DNA of 64,000 bases from Myxocyprinus asiaticus (lineage: Eukaryota; Chordata; Actinopteri; Cypriniformes; Catostomidae): NCBI RefSeq assembly GCF_019703515.2, contig NC_059379.1:22929880-22993879 (forward strand), written 5' to 3'. Every line of letters starts with the position of its first letter. The stretch's first letter is position 1. This document shows, in pieces, positions 11,001 to 26,000 of this stretch. Both the position numbers and the translations under genes were made by a program. The notes under the pieces were generated by a model that saw only the letters and a program-made list of their open reading frames with translations, was not told the origin of the DNA and did not search any database.

Positions 11001-14000
11001 TGTGTTTGTTTATAATCTATGTATTAGAGCTGGGAAGAAAATAAATTGGGATCTAGAGCCAAGCGATTTTAAAATCGTCTCCCTAAAGAAAAATAAATTT
11101 TTTGTTTAATAAAAATAAAAAATAAACATGTTTATTTTAATGCTATGATGATTAATAGATAAATATAGGAAGCTATATTTGTGCAGAATTCAACACTAAC
11201 AGGTTTTCTGTCTGAGAAGTTTTGTCTCTTTAATTCTTTACATTTAGTCCTTTAATGCACCGCTCCTACAGCCATCAAAGTGCCATTTGTTCACTGTCGG
11301 AAGTCAAAATCCTCTGCTGTGATCAATGTTCCTGTTATTATGCATAATCCAGAAGTTTATTTGAGAGGTGTTGTGGAGAGTATTTGTCAGATGTCATTCT
11401 GCAGATTCTGTCTGACACTGCTTTAATAAAAAGTTTAGCTGTAAAAAGGCTTCTCAAACTGTTGGATGCCGTAAACTACATGTCGTGCCTCCGCAATATT
11501 TATAATTTAACAGCCAGGGTATTCATGCGCAGTGGTGGGTAATTTTGCACATTTACACATTTCTTCAATAAACTTTTTATAAAGTTTTTCAAAACATAAA
11601 ATACAACACAGAATCGCAATATCGCAACACATGTCGAAATATCATTGTAATATCGAATCAGGAGGTCTGTGGCAATTCTCAGCCCTCCTATTTATTCTTT
11701 CTTTACCTGAATTTAGCTTTTCTGCAGTTCTGTTCTCATTTACTCCTATATTTTCCACTACACAGTGCCAGAATTGACCAAGCCTCCATCTGCACAGTCT
11801 CCTTCAACCCCCAACTCGGCTTCCCCCAGCCCTGGCCCTGTCCTCTCTTCAACACCATCCGCTGCCACCCCGGCTGCTGGCGCCCTCCCTCAGGGTGGGA
11901 ACAATGCTAAGCGGCCGGCGGTGGCCAACGGACAGCCCTCCCCCGGCACCCAGAGTTCTCAGCGCTACATGCCCCGTGAAGTGCCCCCTCGATTCCGTTG
12001 CCAGCAGGACCATAAAGTGCTACTGAAGAGGGGCCAGCCACCACTGTCCTCCATGCTGCTGGGGGGAGGCATCAGCGGGGGAGACAGCCCCAATGAAACA
12101 GTGACTTCTGCCTCAGGTAAGGCTTATCAAATGAATAATTTGACTGACAAATACTGTAAGACAAAATTAGTTTGGCAGCTATGTGAATGAGATTTTACGT
12201 GGCTCTTTGTTTATTTAGAGAAATGTATGAAATGGATCAAAGTAGGGCTGCGCGATAATGACAGAAATCATAATTCTCGATTATTTCGACCTCTGTAATT
12301 GACACTTTTCACGATTAATTAATTGTGGCAACTCTTATTGTAATCTTGATTATTTATTTGATTAATTGTGCAGCCCTAGTTTGAAGTGCATAATGATTAC
12401 AGGGATAACGATGAAATTTTACCATCTCCATCTTCCAAAAGCCTGCTAAGTTTATGCGACAGCACATAGTATGTGAAGCACTTTGGCATTGTAAATGGTG
12501 TTGTTAGTGAAGTCGATTTTGAAAAATGTCCTTACAACCTTATAGATATCACTGAAATCAGTGACCTGTCTCTGTGACAGCTCTAGACTTTGTGAAAAAA
12601 AAAAAAAAGTTGCCTGTACCTTTTTAGCCATTTGTAAGTGCTCTCTGTCTATGAATAATTTTGTGTATTTAAGTTTGCTGATGTTTGGAGGCTGGGCATG
12701 TGGTGGACGTTAGCAAGATGTCTGAAATTGCTTACAGCACCTATAAGGCTTTGAGAGCTGTTTGTATCATATTGAGTCTATTTTTGTCTGTATGTTATAT
12801 GCAGTTTTATTCTGTATTCTAATTTATTGTAATGCCCAGACAGTTCCTGGTTCTTCTCTGAAAAGGTTCCTGAAGAGTTCTGCTTTGATGTTTTGTTTCC
12901 AGATCCAAGCCAGGGCCTTGTGTGTCCAGCTGCTCTCTCACTACCACATACGTCGTCATCCTCATCAATCGCTGCTTCTTCTTCTTCAAATTATGCAAAT
13001 TCCATGTGGGGGGCCAGCTCTGGCAGCCAACCCCCCTCTCAGGGCAGGGAAAAGGTGATAGTGGACCGATCAGACCTGGAGGAATGGCCCAGTATTGCTG
13101 CTGGGGATGGATCAAAGGCAAGAGATACAGCAGGTACTGGAGGCGCGGATGGTAGCGGGATTCTGAACTGCAGCACCTCATGGGGTGAGAGGCATCTCCA
13201 GCAGCAGGCAAAAGTTGTGGGAGGAGGGAATGGAGGCAGGAAAATCATTTCTGGCAGCCCCTCCCCACCCACTTCCTCCAGTTCACCCAATGAATGTATG
13301 CAGTCTGGTAGTGTTTGGGCTTCATCCTCCCATGAACTCATAGGGGGAAATGCAGTAGCAGCAGGCTCATTGCCCCCCATATCCAAAGCTGCCCCTCTCC
13401 CAGGGAACTCTGATGGCTCCCTTGGTGTCAACTGTGGGATTCCAGGTGCCAATTTTACCCCTAATGCCAATCCCTCTGCTTGGCCAGCCCTTGTACAGGA
13501 TGGGGCTGGGACAGTTGCAACAGAGGTTAGCTCCTCTTCCCTCCAAAGCTCATCATTGTCTGCCAGCAACCCTCTTTCTGTGAATCAAGCATCTCATCAG
13601 CACCAACTTCACCAAATGCAATCCAGAGACAGAGAGCCATCCTGTGGAGAGTGGAGTGGCACAGCACTGGAACCAGGAACAGGACCAAAAAACATGGGAG
13701 TGGCAGAGGGGGCTGATATGGACTCTGGAAGTACAGGTGGAGGAGATGCTTCCTCTTCCTCCTCCACCAGCTCATCGTTGTGGAGATCTCAGCCTTTCCC
13801 TGCAAACTCCAAAACGGGTGCCTCAAGGACTGAATCTTGGGAGGATGGAGCAGGGGTGAGCTCCGTGTCTGCTGAAGGAGGAAATGCATGGGGTTTCACT
13901 GGCCAGAACGATCGCAAAGATTTGACAGGGGCAAGTGCATGGGAAACAGCAAGTGGGGGTCAGACCTCCGGGGTATCTCAGGGAGCATGGGCTGGGGACC

Positions 14001-17000
14001 AGGTGTTGGTTGGGGACTGGGGGGCTTCAGGTGGTGTTGGAGGTGTCAGCAATCCAGGTGGGAAAGATGGATTAAGCAGTAACAGCAGCAGCAGTGGTGG
14101 TAGTGTTGGCAACCCAACAACAACCTCCTCCACACCTTCAACTATGACAAGAGCTTGGGACAATCAGAAAGGAGTTGGGGATGTAGGGGCAGGAGACTCA
14201 AGTGAGTGGGGAGGCCAGGGTAGCAGAGGTGGGGATGGTACCTCGTCCTCTAGTGGTGGAGAAAACTCCAGAAGTGGCAATCAGCGCCATGGTCACCACC
14301 ATTCTCATCAGCCTCCCAACCCTGAAGTGGCCTTACAGAATCTGCTTAGCCGGTCTGACTTGGATCCCAGAGTGCTGTCCAACTCTGGGTGGGGACAAAC
14401 ACAAATCCGTCAGAATGTGGCATGGGATTTGGAGGGAGGAGTTGCAGCAGCACCACCAGGTGGAGCCAATTCCTCTTCTTCAATGAATGCACCTGCCCAT
14501 ACCCAACTATACTCTGGCTCTACTGGCACCACAACTACTGATCCATCTTCCTCTTTGCATCAAGGTGCAAATCTGAAGGCCAACTTGAACTCAAACTCCA
14601 TCCTTGGACCACCATCTGTCTCACCTGGTGAGGGCTGGGACAACAGTAGTAGCAGCAGCAGCAGTTCTTCTTTGCACACTCGAGGCCCTCCACCCTCTAG
14701 TGTCAATATCCAAAACCCTGGCGTCTCACAATCTGGAGGTGGAGGAGGTAATCAAGCTAGTGTGCAGGGCAAGCCATCCGGGGGCTGGGGAGGGACGGCT
14801 TCATCAGAAGGCCAAATGAAAGGTTGGGATAACGAGGGACATGAGTGGAGAGAGCGCCGAGCAGGAAGTGGAGCAAGCAGGTGGGGAGATTTTCAAACAC
14901 AGGGTACTCCAGCAAGTGGAGGTAGTGGCTGGGGAGAAAGTCATGAAGAGAAAGGAACTGGGGGTTGGAAAGATATGGGGAGAGGAGATGCAGGCAATTG
15001 GGGACAGAGAGGTAGCAGTGACTGGGGAGAGAATGAACCCAAATCATGCAGTGCTGGTTGGGGGGGTGGGAAGGGTAGTGGAGGTACTAGTGGGGATTCA
15101 GAAGTGGGTACATGGGGTAATTGGGATGAGGGAGCTCCAAGAGGGGCGTGGGGAGCTGGAGGGACAGGAGTGGGTGGAGACATGGGTGGCAAATCTCACC
15201 AAGGCTGGGGTGGGAAAATGCACCCTTCGCAGATGCCAAACAGCCAATCGGCCTCACAGAAAGGCCCGGCACAGCAGCAGCAGCAGCAGCAACAATCACA
15301 GCCCCAGCAGTCTCAGTCAATGGACACAGGGGCCATGCAAGGGGGCTGGGGAAGACCAGGAGGTCCTTCAGCCCAGAGCCAAAGTTCAGGATGGACTTCA
15401 GGGCCCATACCCCAAATTCCCAGTGGCCCTGGAGACAGTTCAGAGCCTTGTGGTTGGGAGGAGCCTTCTCCACAGTCCATAAGCAGGAAGATGGAAATAG
15501 ATGATGGAACATCTGCTTGGGGTGACCCTAACAACTACAGCTGTAAAAGTGTCAACTTGTGGGACAAGAACAACCCCCCATCTGGCCAGGCACAATCAAT
15601 GTCCCCTCAGCAGGGACCCCCATCCCTGCAACAGCAGCCACCTGGAAGAATGGCAGCAGGCCATGGGAATAGAGACATGAACCTTACACATTCATCAAAC
15701 AAGGGGACAGGAATAGGTAAGATGCTTCTATGCTTTTCTTTGAGGTAACACATTAATAAGTAGTACAGGTGAACCTCACATACTGAGTGTTTCTTTTATG
15801 AGATCTCAATTTTACCTTATATTTGCAAAACATAACAAATTGTTACAAGAAACAAGTTAGTATTTTTCTAAACAAAGCAGTGAGCGATGTGACACAACTC
15901 AGCAAAACTAGATACATGCTCCCATCATAATCGATAAAGCTGTGTACACTCCAAGCACTTATAATGGTAGCAATCTAGATTTGTCGTTCTGCCTCACACT
16001 TGCTTGCAATGCAGATGAAGTGTAGAACTTATATTTAAACCACATTTAATTGCCAGAGTAACCAGATTAATTCTCAAAGGATTCACAGTTAATTAAGTAA
16101 ATGAAGTAAATTTTTGATAGCCTAGTCTTGAAGCAAATATAAGAGACAATGTTAACTAGTTTACTTTGTTGGCACACAGGAGACATTGAAATCAGTGTTA
16201 TCCGTACAATGGTACTGTTCTATATTAGAGAATAGAATGGATTTTCGTGTAATTACATTTTTTTTTATTTATTATTATTTGAAAATAACGTTTCCATGAA
16301 ATTAAAACATTTTCTTTAGTATTGGCTATCATAATGAGTTGGGTTGGCAACCAAATAAATAATTTGAGCATGTTTGGCTTGAGACCAGAGCAGTGTTGTG
16401 AGAGATGTGTCATTTGTGCCTGTGATTGGCACGATCCTGAGGCGAGACCAGGCACGAGGTGTTTGGAAGGCTTTGAGAGCTGTGTTTGGGGACGCACCCT
16501 ATGTTGGCAGTAGTTTATACATTTATTTAATGGAAGCATTATACAAAATATATATATATTAGTTTTATAATATCACCTAAATGACTATCCAAATGTGTGC
16601 TCATCCTGTGCTGAAAATGCATTTGATTTAATAATAAAAAATAAAAAAAATAATTTATTTTATATATAATTTATTTATTTATTTTATTTTTATTATTAAA
16701 TCAAATGCATTTTCAGCACAGGATAAGCACACATTTGGACAGTCATTTAGGTGATATCTGAAAAATTTATTTTTTCTAGCATACTTTAAAACCATACTGA
16801 ATAGAGTGTTTATTTCGTAGCTTCGTCTGGATGGGGAGGTAATGGCTCTCCTTCTAGTCCATGTGTGGACAACGGTACTGCAGCCTGGGGCAAGCCCACT
16901 GATGCACCCACTGGTTGGGGTGAACCTGAAGACACTGGCAAGACATCAGGTTGGGGAGACCCCTCCCCCAATCAAGTGAAGTCTGGTGAGACTTCTATAT

Positions 17001-20000
17001 AATTTTAGTGCTAGAGAAGAGAGTTATTTATTTTTAATAGGTTTCTCTACATAGGCAGGATATGTGTATCATTTATAGGCACATTTGTCAATGCAAAGAT
17101 CTCGAAAACAGGACTGAAAGTTGCAAGCATGCATGCTCTTGAACCTGTTAAAAATGTTTTGTATCCTACAGGTTCAAAGCCTATGCAAGAAGGTTGGGGT
17201 GAAGGAGAAGGCTCAGTCAGTGCTTCACGTCACTCCAGCTGGGAGGAGGAGGATGAGAGTGGTGGTGTGTGGAACAGTGCTGGTTCCCAAGGCAGCAGCT
17301 CCTCATACAACTCGGGAGGCTGGGGAACCAAGAAGGGTAACAAGGTATAGGAATGTCAAGCCAGCTTTATTAAAAGCTCTTGTACTGTGCAAATTTGACA
17401 CATGAGTTAATAATGATTATTACACAGTGTTTATTTTAACATCTTTGTCTGTATTGTTCTTCAGGGCTCGATGAAGGGTGCAGGAGACTCTTGGATGAAC
17501 CCTATGACCAGACAGTTCTCAAACATGGGGATTCTGGTAAGAACTGATGGAAACCCATTGATAACATGATTTCGGCTGCTTACATTTCAAAAATTCAGTT
17601 TAGGATTTTACTTCTAGAAATAATAATAATAAGTATACATTTGGATGTCTATGAGGTGTACTTATGCAGAAAGTTTGCTTATAGGGAGAGGACCCCAGTG
17701 GTCGTTCCTTGGATCTGGCCCCTGGTCCTCCGCAGGATAAAAAGATGGAAGGAGATAAGCGTGGCATGGGCTTGAATGAGTACAATGGAGAGATGCGTAA
17801 AGGAGGACGTGGAGGGGGAGCAGGAACAGTCTTCCGTTCACCTGGTTCCAAAGAGATTGGGGCTTGTGAACCTGGGCCTTACTATGACAAGGTAGTCTCT
17901 TCAAGAATTATTAGCCTATATAATTGGCAGTGTAAATTTTGTAATTACTCTAATCAACAGTCCTTGCTTTTATCTAATCATAATGTCATTTGTGTCAGCG
18001 GAACTGTTTGCTAATCCTCTGTCTTTTTCTTTAGACGAGTGGTCAGTTGTTTAGTAGTGGAGGTGGGATGGCACAGTCCAGGCACCAAACAGGTGTGCCG
18101 CCTATCAACCCATCAGTACGCGCGCAAGTGCCTCATCAGTTCCTGTCACCGCAGGTACTTATAGTGTAGCTAGTCTTTGAGGTACCTGCTAATTGCAGTT
18201 CGATTTGCTGGTCTTACAGTTGAAAAAATAAATTGAGTCAGTTTTGATTTCATGCTATCTTATAGCATAGCTAGTCTTTGAGGTATCTGCTAATTGCAGT
18301 TTGATTTGCTGGTCTTATATTTGAAAAAGTAAATTGAGTCAGTTTTGATTTCATGCTGTCTTTATGCAACAATCATTTTGACCGCAGAAATCTAGATGGC
18401 TGCAGTGTAAGCTGGGTGTGAGCTTAGTAATGGGACTAAGAGTGTATTTACACAAGACACATTCTTGTGTTAAAAACAGCCAGACATAGCGCAATGGAAT
18501 TTAACAGAAGACGTATTGATAGGCACATTAACTTCTGTACACTGATTTATCAGATTTATCTGGCCCGTTGTTTTTAAAGTGCTGCATGTCAAAAGTTTAA
18601 CTTTATAACCTGACATGAGATCTTAAAAATGTAGTGCTCATGGTGCGAGACACTGAAAAAACAGCAAGATGTGAACCAAAACATAGGAACACATCCTGTG
18701 AGAATGGCCCCTTACTGTTTTTCTGTTGTGTTCAAGGTGCCAGGCTCTGTGCTAAAGCAGATGCCTCCTCCCAGTGGAGGCATTGGAGGTGTAGGAGGAG
18801 GCATCTTTCCTCCACAGCTTTCCCCACAGCACATTGCCATGCTCAGCAGCATCTACCCCCCTCAAATCCAGTTTCAGCTGGTGAGTGTTTAGATGTAGCA
18901 TTCCCAGTAGTTCTATACAGGACAATCCACTCTGTACTGTTCTGACTTCCGCTAGTTTTTTTTTTTTACTCTGACTCATGCTGTCTTGCAGGCCTGTCAG
19001 CTGCTATTGCAACAGCAACCACAGCAACAACAACAGCAGCTGCTGCAGAACCAACGCAAGTTCCCCCCAAATATAAGGCAACAAGCAGATCCCCAACAGG
19101 TGCTGTCTTCATTACTTTCTTATTGCACACAGGGCAGTATCCAAAACAGTGATTGGTTACTGTCAAAAGAAAAGTCATAGGACTTCACTGATCTTCAATC
19201 TTTGCCTGATTTGCCTAAACAATGGCTCAAAATAATCTCCAGACTGATCTGCACAGATTGAATAATACCGAATTTAGATTTTTGATTTTGTTAGTTACGT
19301 TAACAAATTTAATGAAGTTGACGTAAAACAGGAAGTGAGGCTATATCTCGGCAACGGTTTGTTGTATGGAAACGTAACTTGAGTTGCAACATCAGGACCA
19401 TGATCTGAGGGTACATGCAAAGTTTGGTGACAGCGCCACCTATGGGTCAAGAAATGAGGAAAAATTGCTATTTTTGCTTGTAACTTTTGAACTGTACGTC
19501 AAAAAATCATGAGATTGGTGTCTGTGGATTTCTTAGGTCATGAGGATTTCAAGGATACACATATAAGCCATATATAATTTTTCCCATATCAGTCATACTG
19601 CCTCTCCAGCATATTGATTTTTATCAAAAAGTTAAATTTCTTTTGAATGCATTCATATTTATAAGAAATTTGGTATGCATCATTGATATGCCTTGAATGT
19701 ACCTGAGCAATTTGGAGACAGCACCACCTATAGTTCAAAAGATAATCCACACTTGTGTGCTGACTCCAACCATGGCATGTCTCTTTGCCATTCGTGAATC
19801 ATGTCAACTGAATGGCACAGGGTGTACATTATTATTGGCTAATCTAGGACAAGAGAGGTTCTTATAACAAAAGAAAAAAAAAAAAAATTATATATGCTCA
19901 TTTTGTTGAGCTTCTAGATTTAATGACCAAAGTGTATTTGAATAAAATCTTTTTACATGTTTGTTGGTGATCACTTAGATTTTATTCCAGAGCTTTGAGG

Positions 20001-23000
20001 TATATATTTGGGTGTTGTTAAAACACTATTTAAGTGAAACAGCAGTGTTGTAGAGGAATATACCTGATAAAATTGGTCTGAGCAGAAGGTAAAAATTATT
20101 TCCACATTCTGGTGGTTAGGGGCAGAGGAATTCAAACCTTATCATGTTACTTTATGTAAAATGAAGTAAAAAAAGTAATGGAGATCTGTTGTGTTTTTTA
20201 ACTTTTAAGTGTTTCTGTATACAGTATATGAATGTTCTTGTGCTCCCTAGACATTTAAATTTAGAGAATGATGCGATGACATATTGTGTTCCCTTGAATT
20301 TATTATTAAAATTTCCTTTAGTTTGTCTTAAAAAGTCTTAAATTTAGCTTCATAAAACCTGGAGAAACTCTGTTTAAATGAATGTTTCTTCATTAGATTT
20401 TAAACCATTACTAAAGCCCCTTATAACATAAGTCACTATTTAAAATTAGGGATGCACTGATATGGAATTTCTGGGCCAATACCAATAACTGATAATTCAC
20501 AGCTCATTGTGACCGATACAAGAACAAATAATTTTTTTCAAGTTTTAAAAATGTGTAATTTAAAAGCTTGGAAAGCCTTAAATGCTGCTATGTAAGTTTT
20601 GCCAAAATTTAACAAGAACAGGGTTTGAAATTAACACCCGCCAACCTGCCAAATTGGGTAAATCCCTCACTCTTACTAGCCATATTGTCGAGGGATGTTT
20701 TCAGGGTTTTTTCTGTGTTAAAAACACTGTGAATATTGGGAAACTCTGGCCGCTGCTGAAGCAAATTTTATAGTATTCGTCTCACGGTCAGCACTTTATA
20801 AGCACTAAATATGCCTCACATAACTTACACGTGCAACTGTGCAGGGCAAATAAAGCATGCTTTGGCGCAAACTGTTGCAGCACAGCGTGCTCCAGAGGCA
20901 AGATCACCAGAACTTTAGGAACAGCATGTAATGAACATTTAAACAACAAAAAACACAATACAAACCCCTTATCTCTGTATACATGATGTAATATTTATGT
21001 TTGCAGCCAGACTGCGAGTGCAGCAGTGGTTTGTGTGTGTTATGTATGTGCACATTGTGGATATTCGCATATGCTTATTACAGCTCTCTTTTTTGATAGT
21101 TTCATAGTGTAACTTATGAAATGTGATGACAGTCATAATGGGAATAGGTAAAAACATCATACAAATCGAATAGTCATGAGTTACAACGTTAGAAAAGTCT
21201 AAACTCGTAAAATACAGTGAGCACATTTGTTTCACTCACAAACTAGTGTCTTTAGCAATCTCACATCGCTCTGTGAGGATTATTTCAAGATCTATGCACT
21301 GATACGTTGTGTTTGGACTTTTTAATCGCGTCCTTTTGCTGTAAGTAGGATATATGCTATTTTCCATATTCTGTTTATGTTTCATGAAGTAATAAGTGAA
21401 AATGATTGCCCCCAAGTAGCATACATACATGTTGTTGTTGCTTTTTTGTTTATGGCTTCATGAAACATAAACAGAATATAGGAAATGACAAGTTGTTACT
21501 TAAAGCAGATGATCCTGATTAAAACCAGCCCCAAAACAACATAATCAGAGTGACATGGGATTGTCTTACAACATTAGCCTGGCTCTCACTGTTTGACATG
21601 TTATGTGTGCTCCCGCACACTGTCACTTGAGACTAGGCCTGTTGTGATTATTAAATAATCATCTGATCACTTTTTTTCATTTTTTATCTAGCCACGGATA
21701 TTTGAGATAATTGTGATTTATTGTGCACTTCAAATGTCGTTCACATTTTAGTGACCAAATAAGGGAATTTTAAGCGAATGAATATACAGTGAATGTCATT
21801 CTCAAGCTCGCAGATGCACGTTCCATCAGCAGAGGCAAGCGTCAAATTCCTGCAAAAGTATTACTTTTATAACTAAAATATAAAAAATATAATATAACTA
21901 ACATATAAACTTGGATAGTGAATGTCCGGCAGTCCCTGCTTCACTTTAAACGATTGTGTAATGGCAAATGTTCCTGGTCATAGCTGGTTCATACACGCAG
22001 TGTTAATGACACGCAGTGACACAGAGGAGAAGACGCAAGCTTACTCTGTGGTATGCTTGATTTATTTGGAGTGAAAAAATTATAAAATGAAATCTCAAAG
22101 GTTTTGCTTCATAAGAAATAAGGGCATCTGGGTTTAATCAAAGAGCATTAAAATAACATGTGAAAGTGTATAAATTAGGATAGAAATATTTTACTATTGC
22201 ATAATATTATATGAATATGATAAAAATATTTAAATATATTTAATTTTAAGAAATATTTATATAAATTATGAGTTACAAAAACATTGTAAATGTAATATTG
22301 ACAAGCTAAAATTGACAAGACATATTTTAAATATTTAGAAATATTATGATATTTAAAACATCATAAATCCATATTTTATTGTTTGATTTACAGTATTTGA
22401 AGTTAAATATGTAAAAATGACTTTTTAAGGTGAATGAAGCACACATACGCCTTAAGAAATATGACAATTTGTTTGACAATTAATCGTAAAAGTCCTAAAA
22501 GTGATGATTAATCATCATAATTATTTGTTTGACAATTAATCGTCAGCCAGATGTCATAATTGTGACAGCCTTATTTGAGACTGCACAAGTCCCTGCCTGA
22601 AGGAGAGAAACCACAGGCATTCAGAGATTATCAGCCTCAAGCAAGTAAACTGTAACAAATTATCAGTGAAATTATTGGGGGTAATTTCACTATTGGTGCA
22701 ATAATAATATTTAGATTTTTCCAGTTATTAGCCAGTAATGTATCGGCCGCCAACATATTCCTATAGGCATTAGGCATTTCTACTTAAAGTGTTACACTTC
22801 GTAAACCTTAAACTTTGTCTCCATAAAGCATTTTGAGAAAAAATGTCTGTGTGGGGTATAATGACAATTCTCCTTGCCAGGCCAGATCGTAAATGAGTAT
22901 AGTGTTACAGAATATGGTGTTCAGAATAAGTCTTCCTGTGGCTGTGTAAAAGACCACAACTTTTGTTAAAATAAAACAACATTATTAGTGATCGACCGAT

Positions 23001-26000
23001 TTGGGTTTTTTAATGGCCGATGCCGATATCCAGAGAGCAGGGTGGTCGATAGGCCGATACAATCCCGATATTTAACACAATTTCATATAGTAAATAACAT
23101 AAACATAAATTTGCTAAAAATGAATAAACTCTTATTTAGCACAATATTCACTCAATTTCACACTAAACTTTAAGAATAAATTAAAGAATAAAAAAAACTG
23201 TTTTAAATGGTAGATGGTACAACTGCAACTAACGATTATTTTGATAACCAATTAATCTAATGATTATTAGAACGATTATTAGATCATTAGCTCTTAACCG
23301 ATTATTCAGCTTGTATCCTGACTTAAAAAGTTGTATTAAACGTGCTTGCTAACAATAAAGAGGACAAAATCATCTTTTAAAAATACCTCTAAATGGCATT
23401 CACTGAATTAAAGGGAAAAAAAATACTTAATTCAGTAAAGAAATTCACTGTTTTTGTATTGTTTTCCATTTAAAATTGTCTAAAAATCCTTAAAACAAGA
23501 TACATTTACTTGAGAAGCAACATATACGATATTTAGACTTGCTTTAAGAGAATGTCTCTTAAATATAAGTGTATTTTGTATACAAGTGTATTTTTTCCAC
23601 TTGGTTATTCTTCTGCGGGTGCAGTAAAGACAAAATATACTTATATTCAAGATCTATTCTCTAACAGCAAGTCTAAATATCTTATATGCTGCTTCTCAGG
23701 TGAATGCATCTTTTTTTTTTTTTTAAAGGATTTTTAGATGTTTTAAAATATTTGTATTTTTAATATTATATTCAGCATTCTCAGATAACAATTTTTTTTC
23801 TTCTGCAGTATAGCTGCTGAAGTAAATGCTGCTTTAACTTTCTTTGCACCAAAACTGCATCTTGTTTCATCTTCTCCCAAAGAGAGTCACTCAGCATGCC
23901 CTGGGATTTGAACTCGCGACTCCAGGGGTGTGTATGTATCTCCAGTGTATTTACTCGCTGAGCTACCCAGGCCACGCACTACAATCCATCTTTAAAAAAC
24001 AAACTCTCTCTTATTAATAAAGTTGCGAATTGCCAATTTTCTTCACGATAAGAAATGCACAGTGACACATATATTATGATTCAATAAGTCGCGAGCCATC
24101 ACGTTATAATCTAGCTGCATTAAGCGCGCTTGAGGAATGAGCGTCCCCACGACAGAGTGTGCATCAACCGGGTGCAGTTTCAATCTCTTCCCTAGATCAT
24201 CCTTAGATCGGGACATTCGTGCAACTCATAGAGGAGGTGCTGACTGCACAGAGAAATGCCAGTTTCGGAGTTTATAGTTATTTACATGATCTGCTTTCAT
24301 ATTATTTAAACTTTAATAAAGCTGTAATGCCGTGGTGTTTACTTTAAAGACGCTCTTGACACGCATGTTTTGCTTGAGCGGAGCAGCAGCTCCAGCTCCA
24401 CTTATTCCACAATGAGAGTGCTTCTGTATTCACTTATTTTGTATTTTTGCATTATAATTCCCTCATACTTTGCGATCTACATCACTTGAAGCTGTTTGGA
24501 AAGTTTAGAGTGCATCTGGACTGTGAGCTGTGTAATTCATCCTCTCCTCAGTCAGGTGCGAACTGCAGTGTTGCTCTCGCGTGTCATCATTAGAGTTTAA
24601 TGTGATCTCATGTAATGTTAAATTGCATCAAACGACTATTCAACAAAGGACATTTTTGTCGACAATGTTTTATTGTCGACATTGTCAATAACGTCGACTA
24701 ATCGTTTCAGCCATAGTAGATAGCAGTTTCTTCTGATTTCAAATTTTAGTCATTTATTTGCACATGAAGAAATTGTTAATATATTAGGAAGGCTATAACA
24801 GCACACACAGTAGTAGTCCAGCAACCATGGATGGCATGTCCACGTTAGCAATTGCATTTTCTGAAAAAATACAGAATCAAACCAACTGTACAGTGCATAG
24901 TGAATAAGACATTTATTTATAGCACACGTGGAGCGTTTTTACTTTGAAGTTGCACTCGCGTGCTCTTGTGGATCCAGCGTAAGCAGCAATCTTCTCCTGA
25001 CAGTTTAAACGGCTTGGATCACCTGCTTGGATTGTCACGGACAGACCGTCATGATTTGAACTTTTGATCCTGATCCTGAAGTTTTGATTCTGGCTGATAG
25101 AATACGCGCTTCAGAGGAAGATATTAGATGAGCACTCGACGGGAAGAAAACACTGAATTTTCGTGAGGTTCGTGAATTACATCTTTTTAAAGGAGATATC
25201 TGCACATTTGCAGATGGTATATTATAGAAGTTTTTTATTGATACAGTGGCATGCAAAAATTTGGGCACCCCTGATCAAAATTTCTGTTGCTGTGAATAGC
25301 TAAGCGAGCAAAAGATGGCCTGATTTCCAAAAGGCTTAAAGTTAAAGATGAAACATTTCTTTAATATTTTAAGCAATTTTACTTTTTTATATTAATCTTT
25401 TACAGTTTCAAAATAACAAAAAAGGAAAAGGGCCCGAAGCAAAAGTTTGGGCACCCTGCATGGTCAGTATTTAGTAACACCCCCTTGCAAGTATCACAGC
25501 TTGTAAAAGCTTTTTGTAGCCAAGTAAGTGTCTTTCAATTTTTGTTTGGGGGATTTTCGCCCATTCTTCCTTGCAAAAGGCTTTAAGTTCTGTGAGATTC
25601 TTGGGACGTCTTGCATGCACTGCTCTTCTGAAGTCTACCCACAGATTTTCGATGATGTTTAGGTCAGGGGACTGTGATGTATGGCATGGCAAAACCTTCA
25701 GCTTGCGCCTTTTGAGGTGTGTTTAGGATAATTATCCTGTTGTAGAAGCAATCCTCTTTTCATCTTCAGCTTTTTTACAGATGGTGTGATGTTTGCTTCC
25801 AGAATTTGCTGGTATTTAATTTAATCCATTCTTTCCTCTACTAGTGAAATGTTCCCCTGTGCCACTGGCATCAACACAAGCCCAAAGCATGATCGATCCA
25901 CCACCATGCTTGGGTGTTTTTTTTTTTTTTTTTCATGAAATTCTGCAGCCTTTTTTCTCCAAACATTCCTTTGCTCATTGCAGCCAAAAAGTTATATTTT

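Noticed and set aside
13039..13569. 176-residue antisense frame, and other antisense frames at 12819-15534
   Set aside because: They are shadows of the Gly/Ser/Trp-biased large tnrc6b exon, whose sense frame is clearly conserved.
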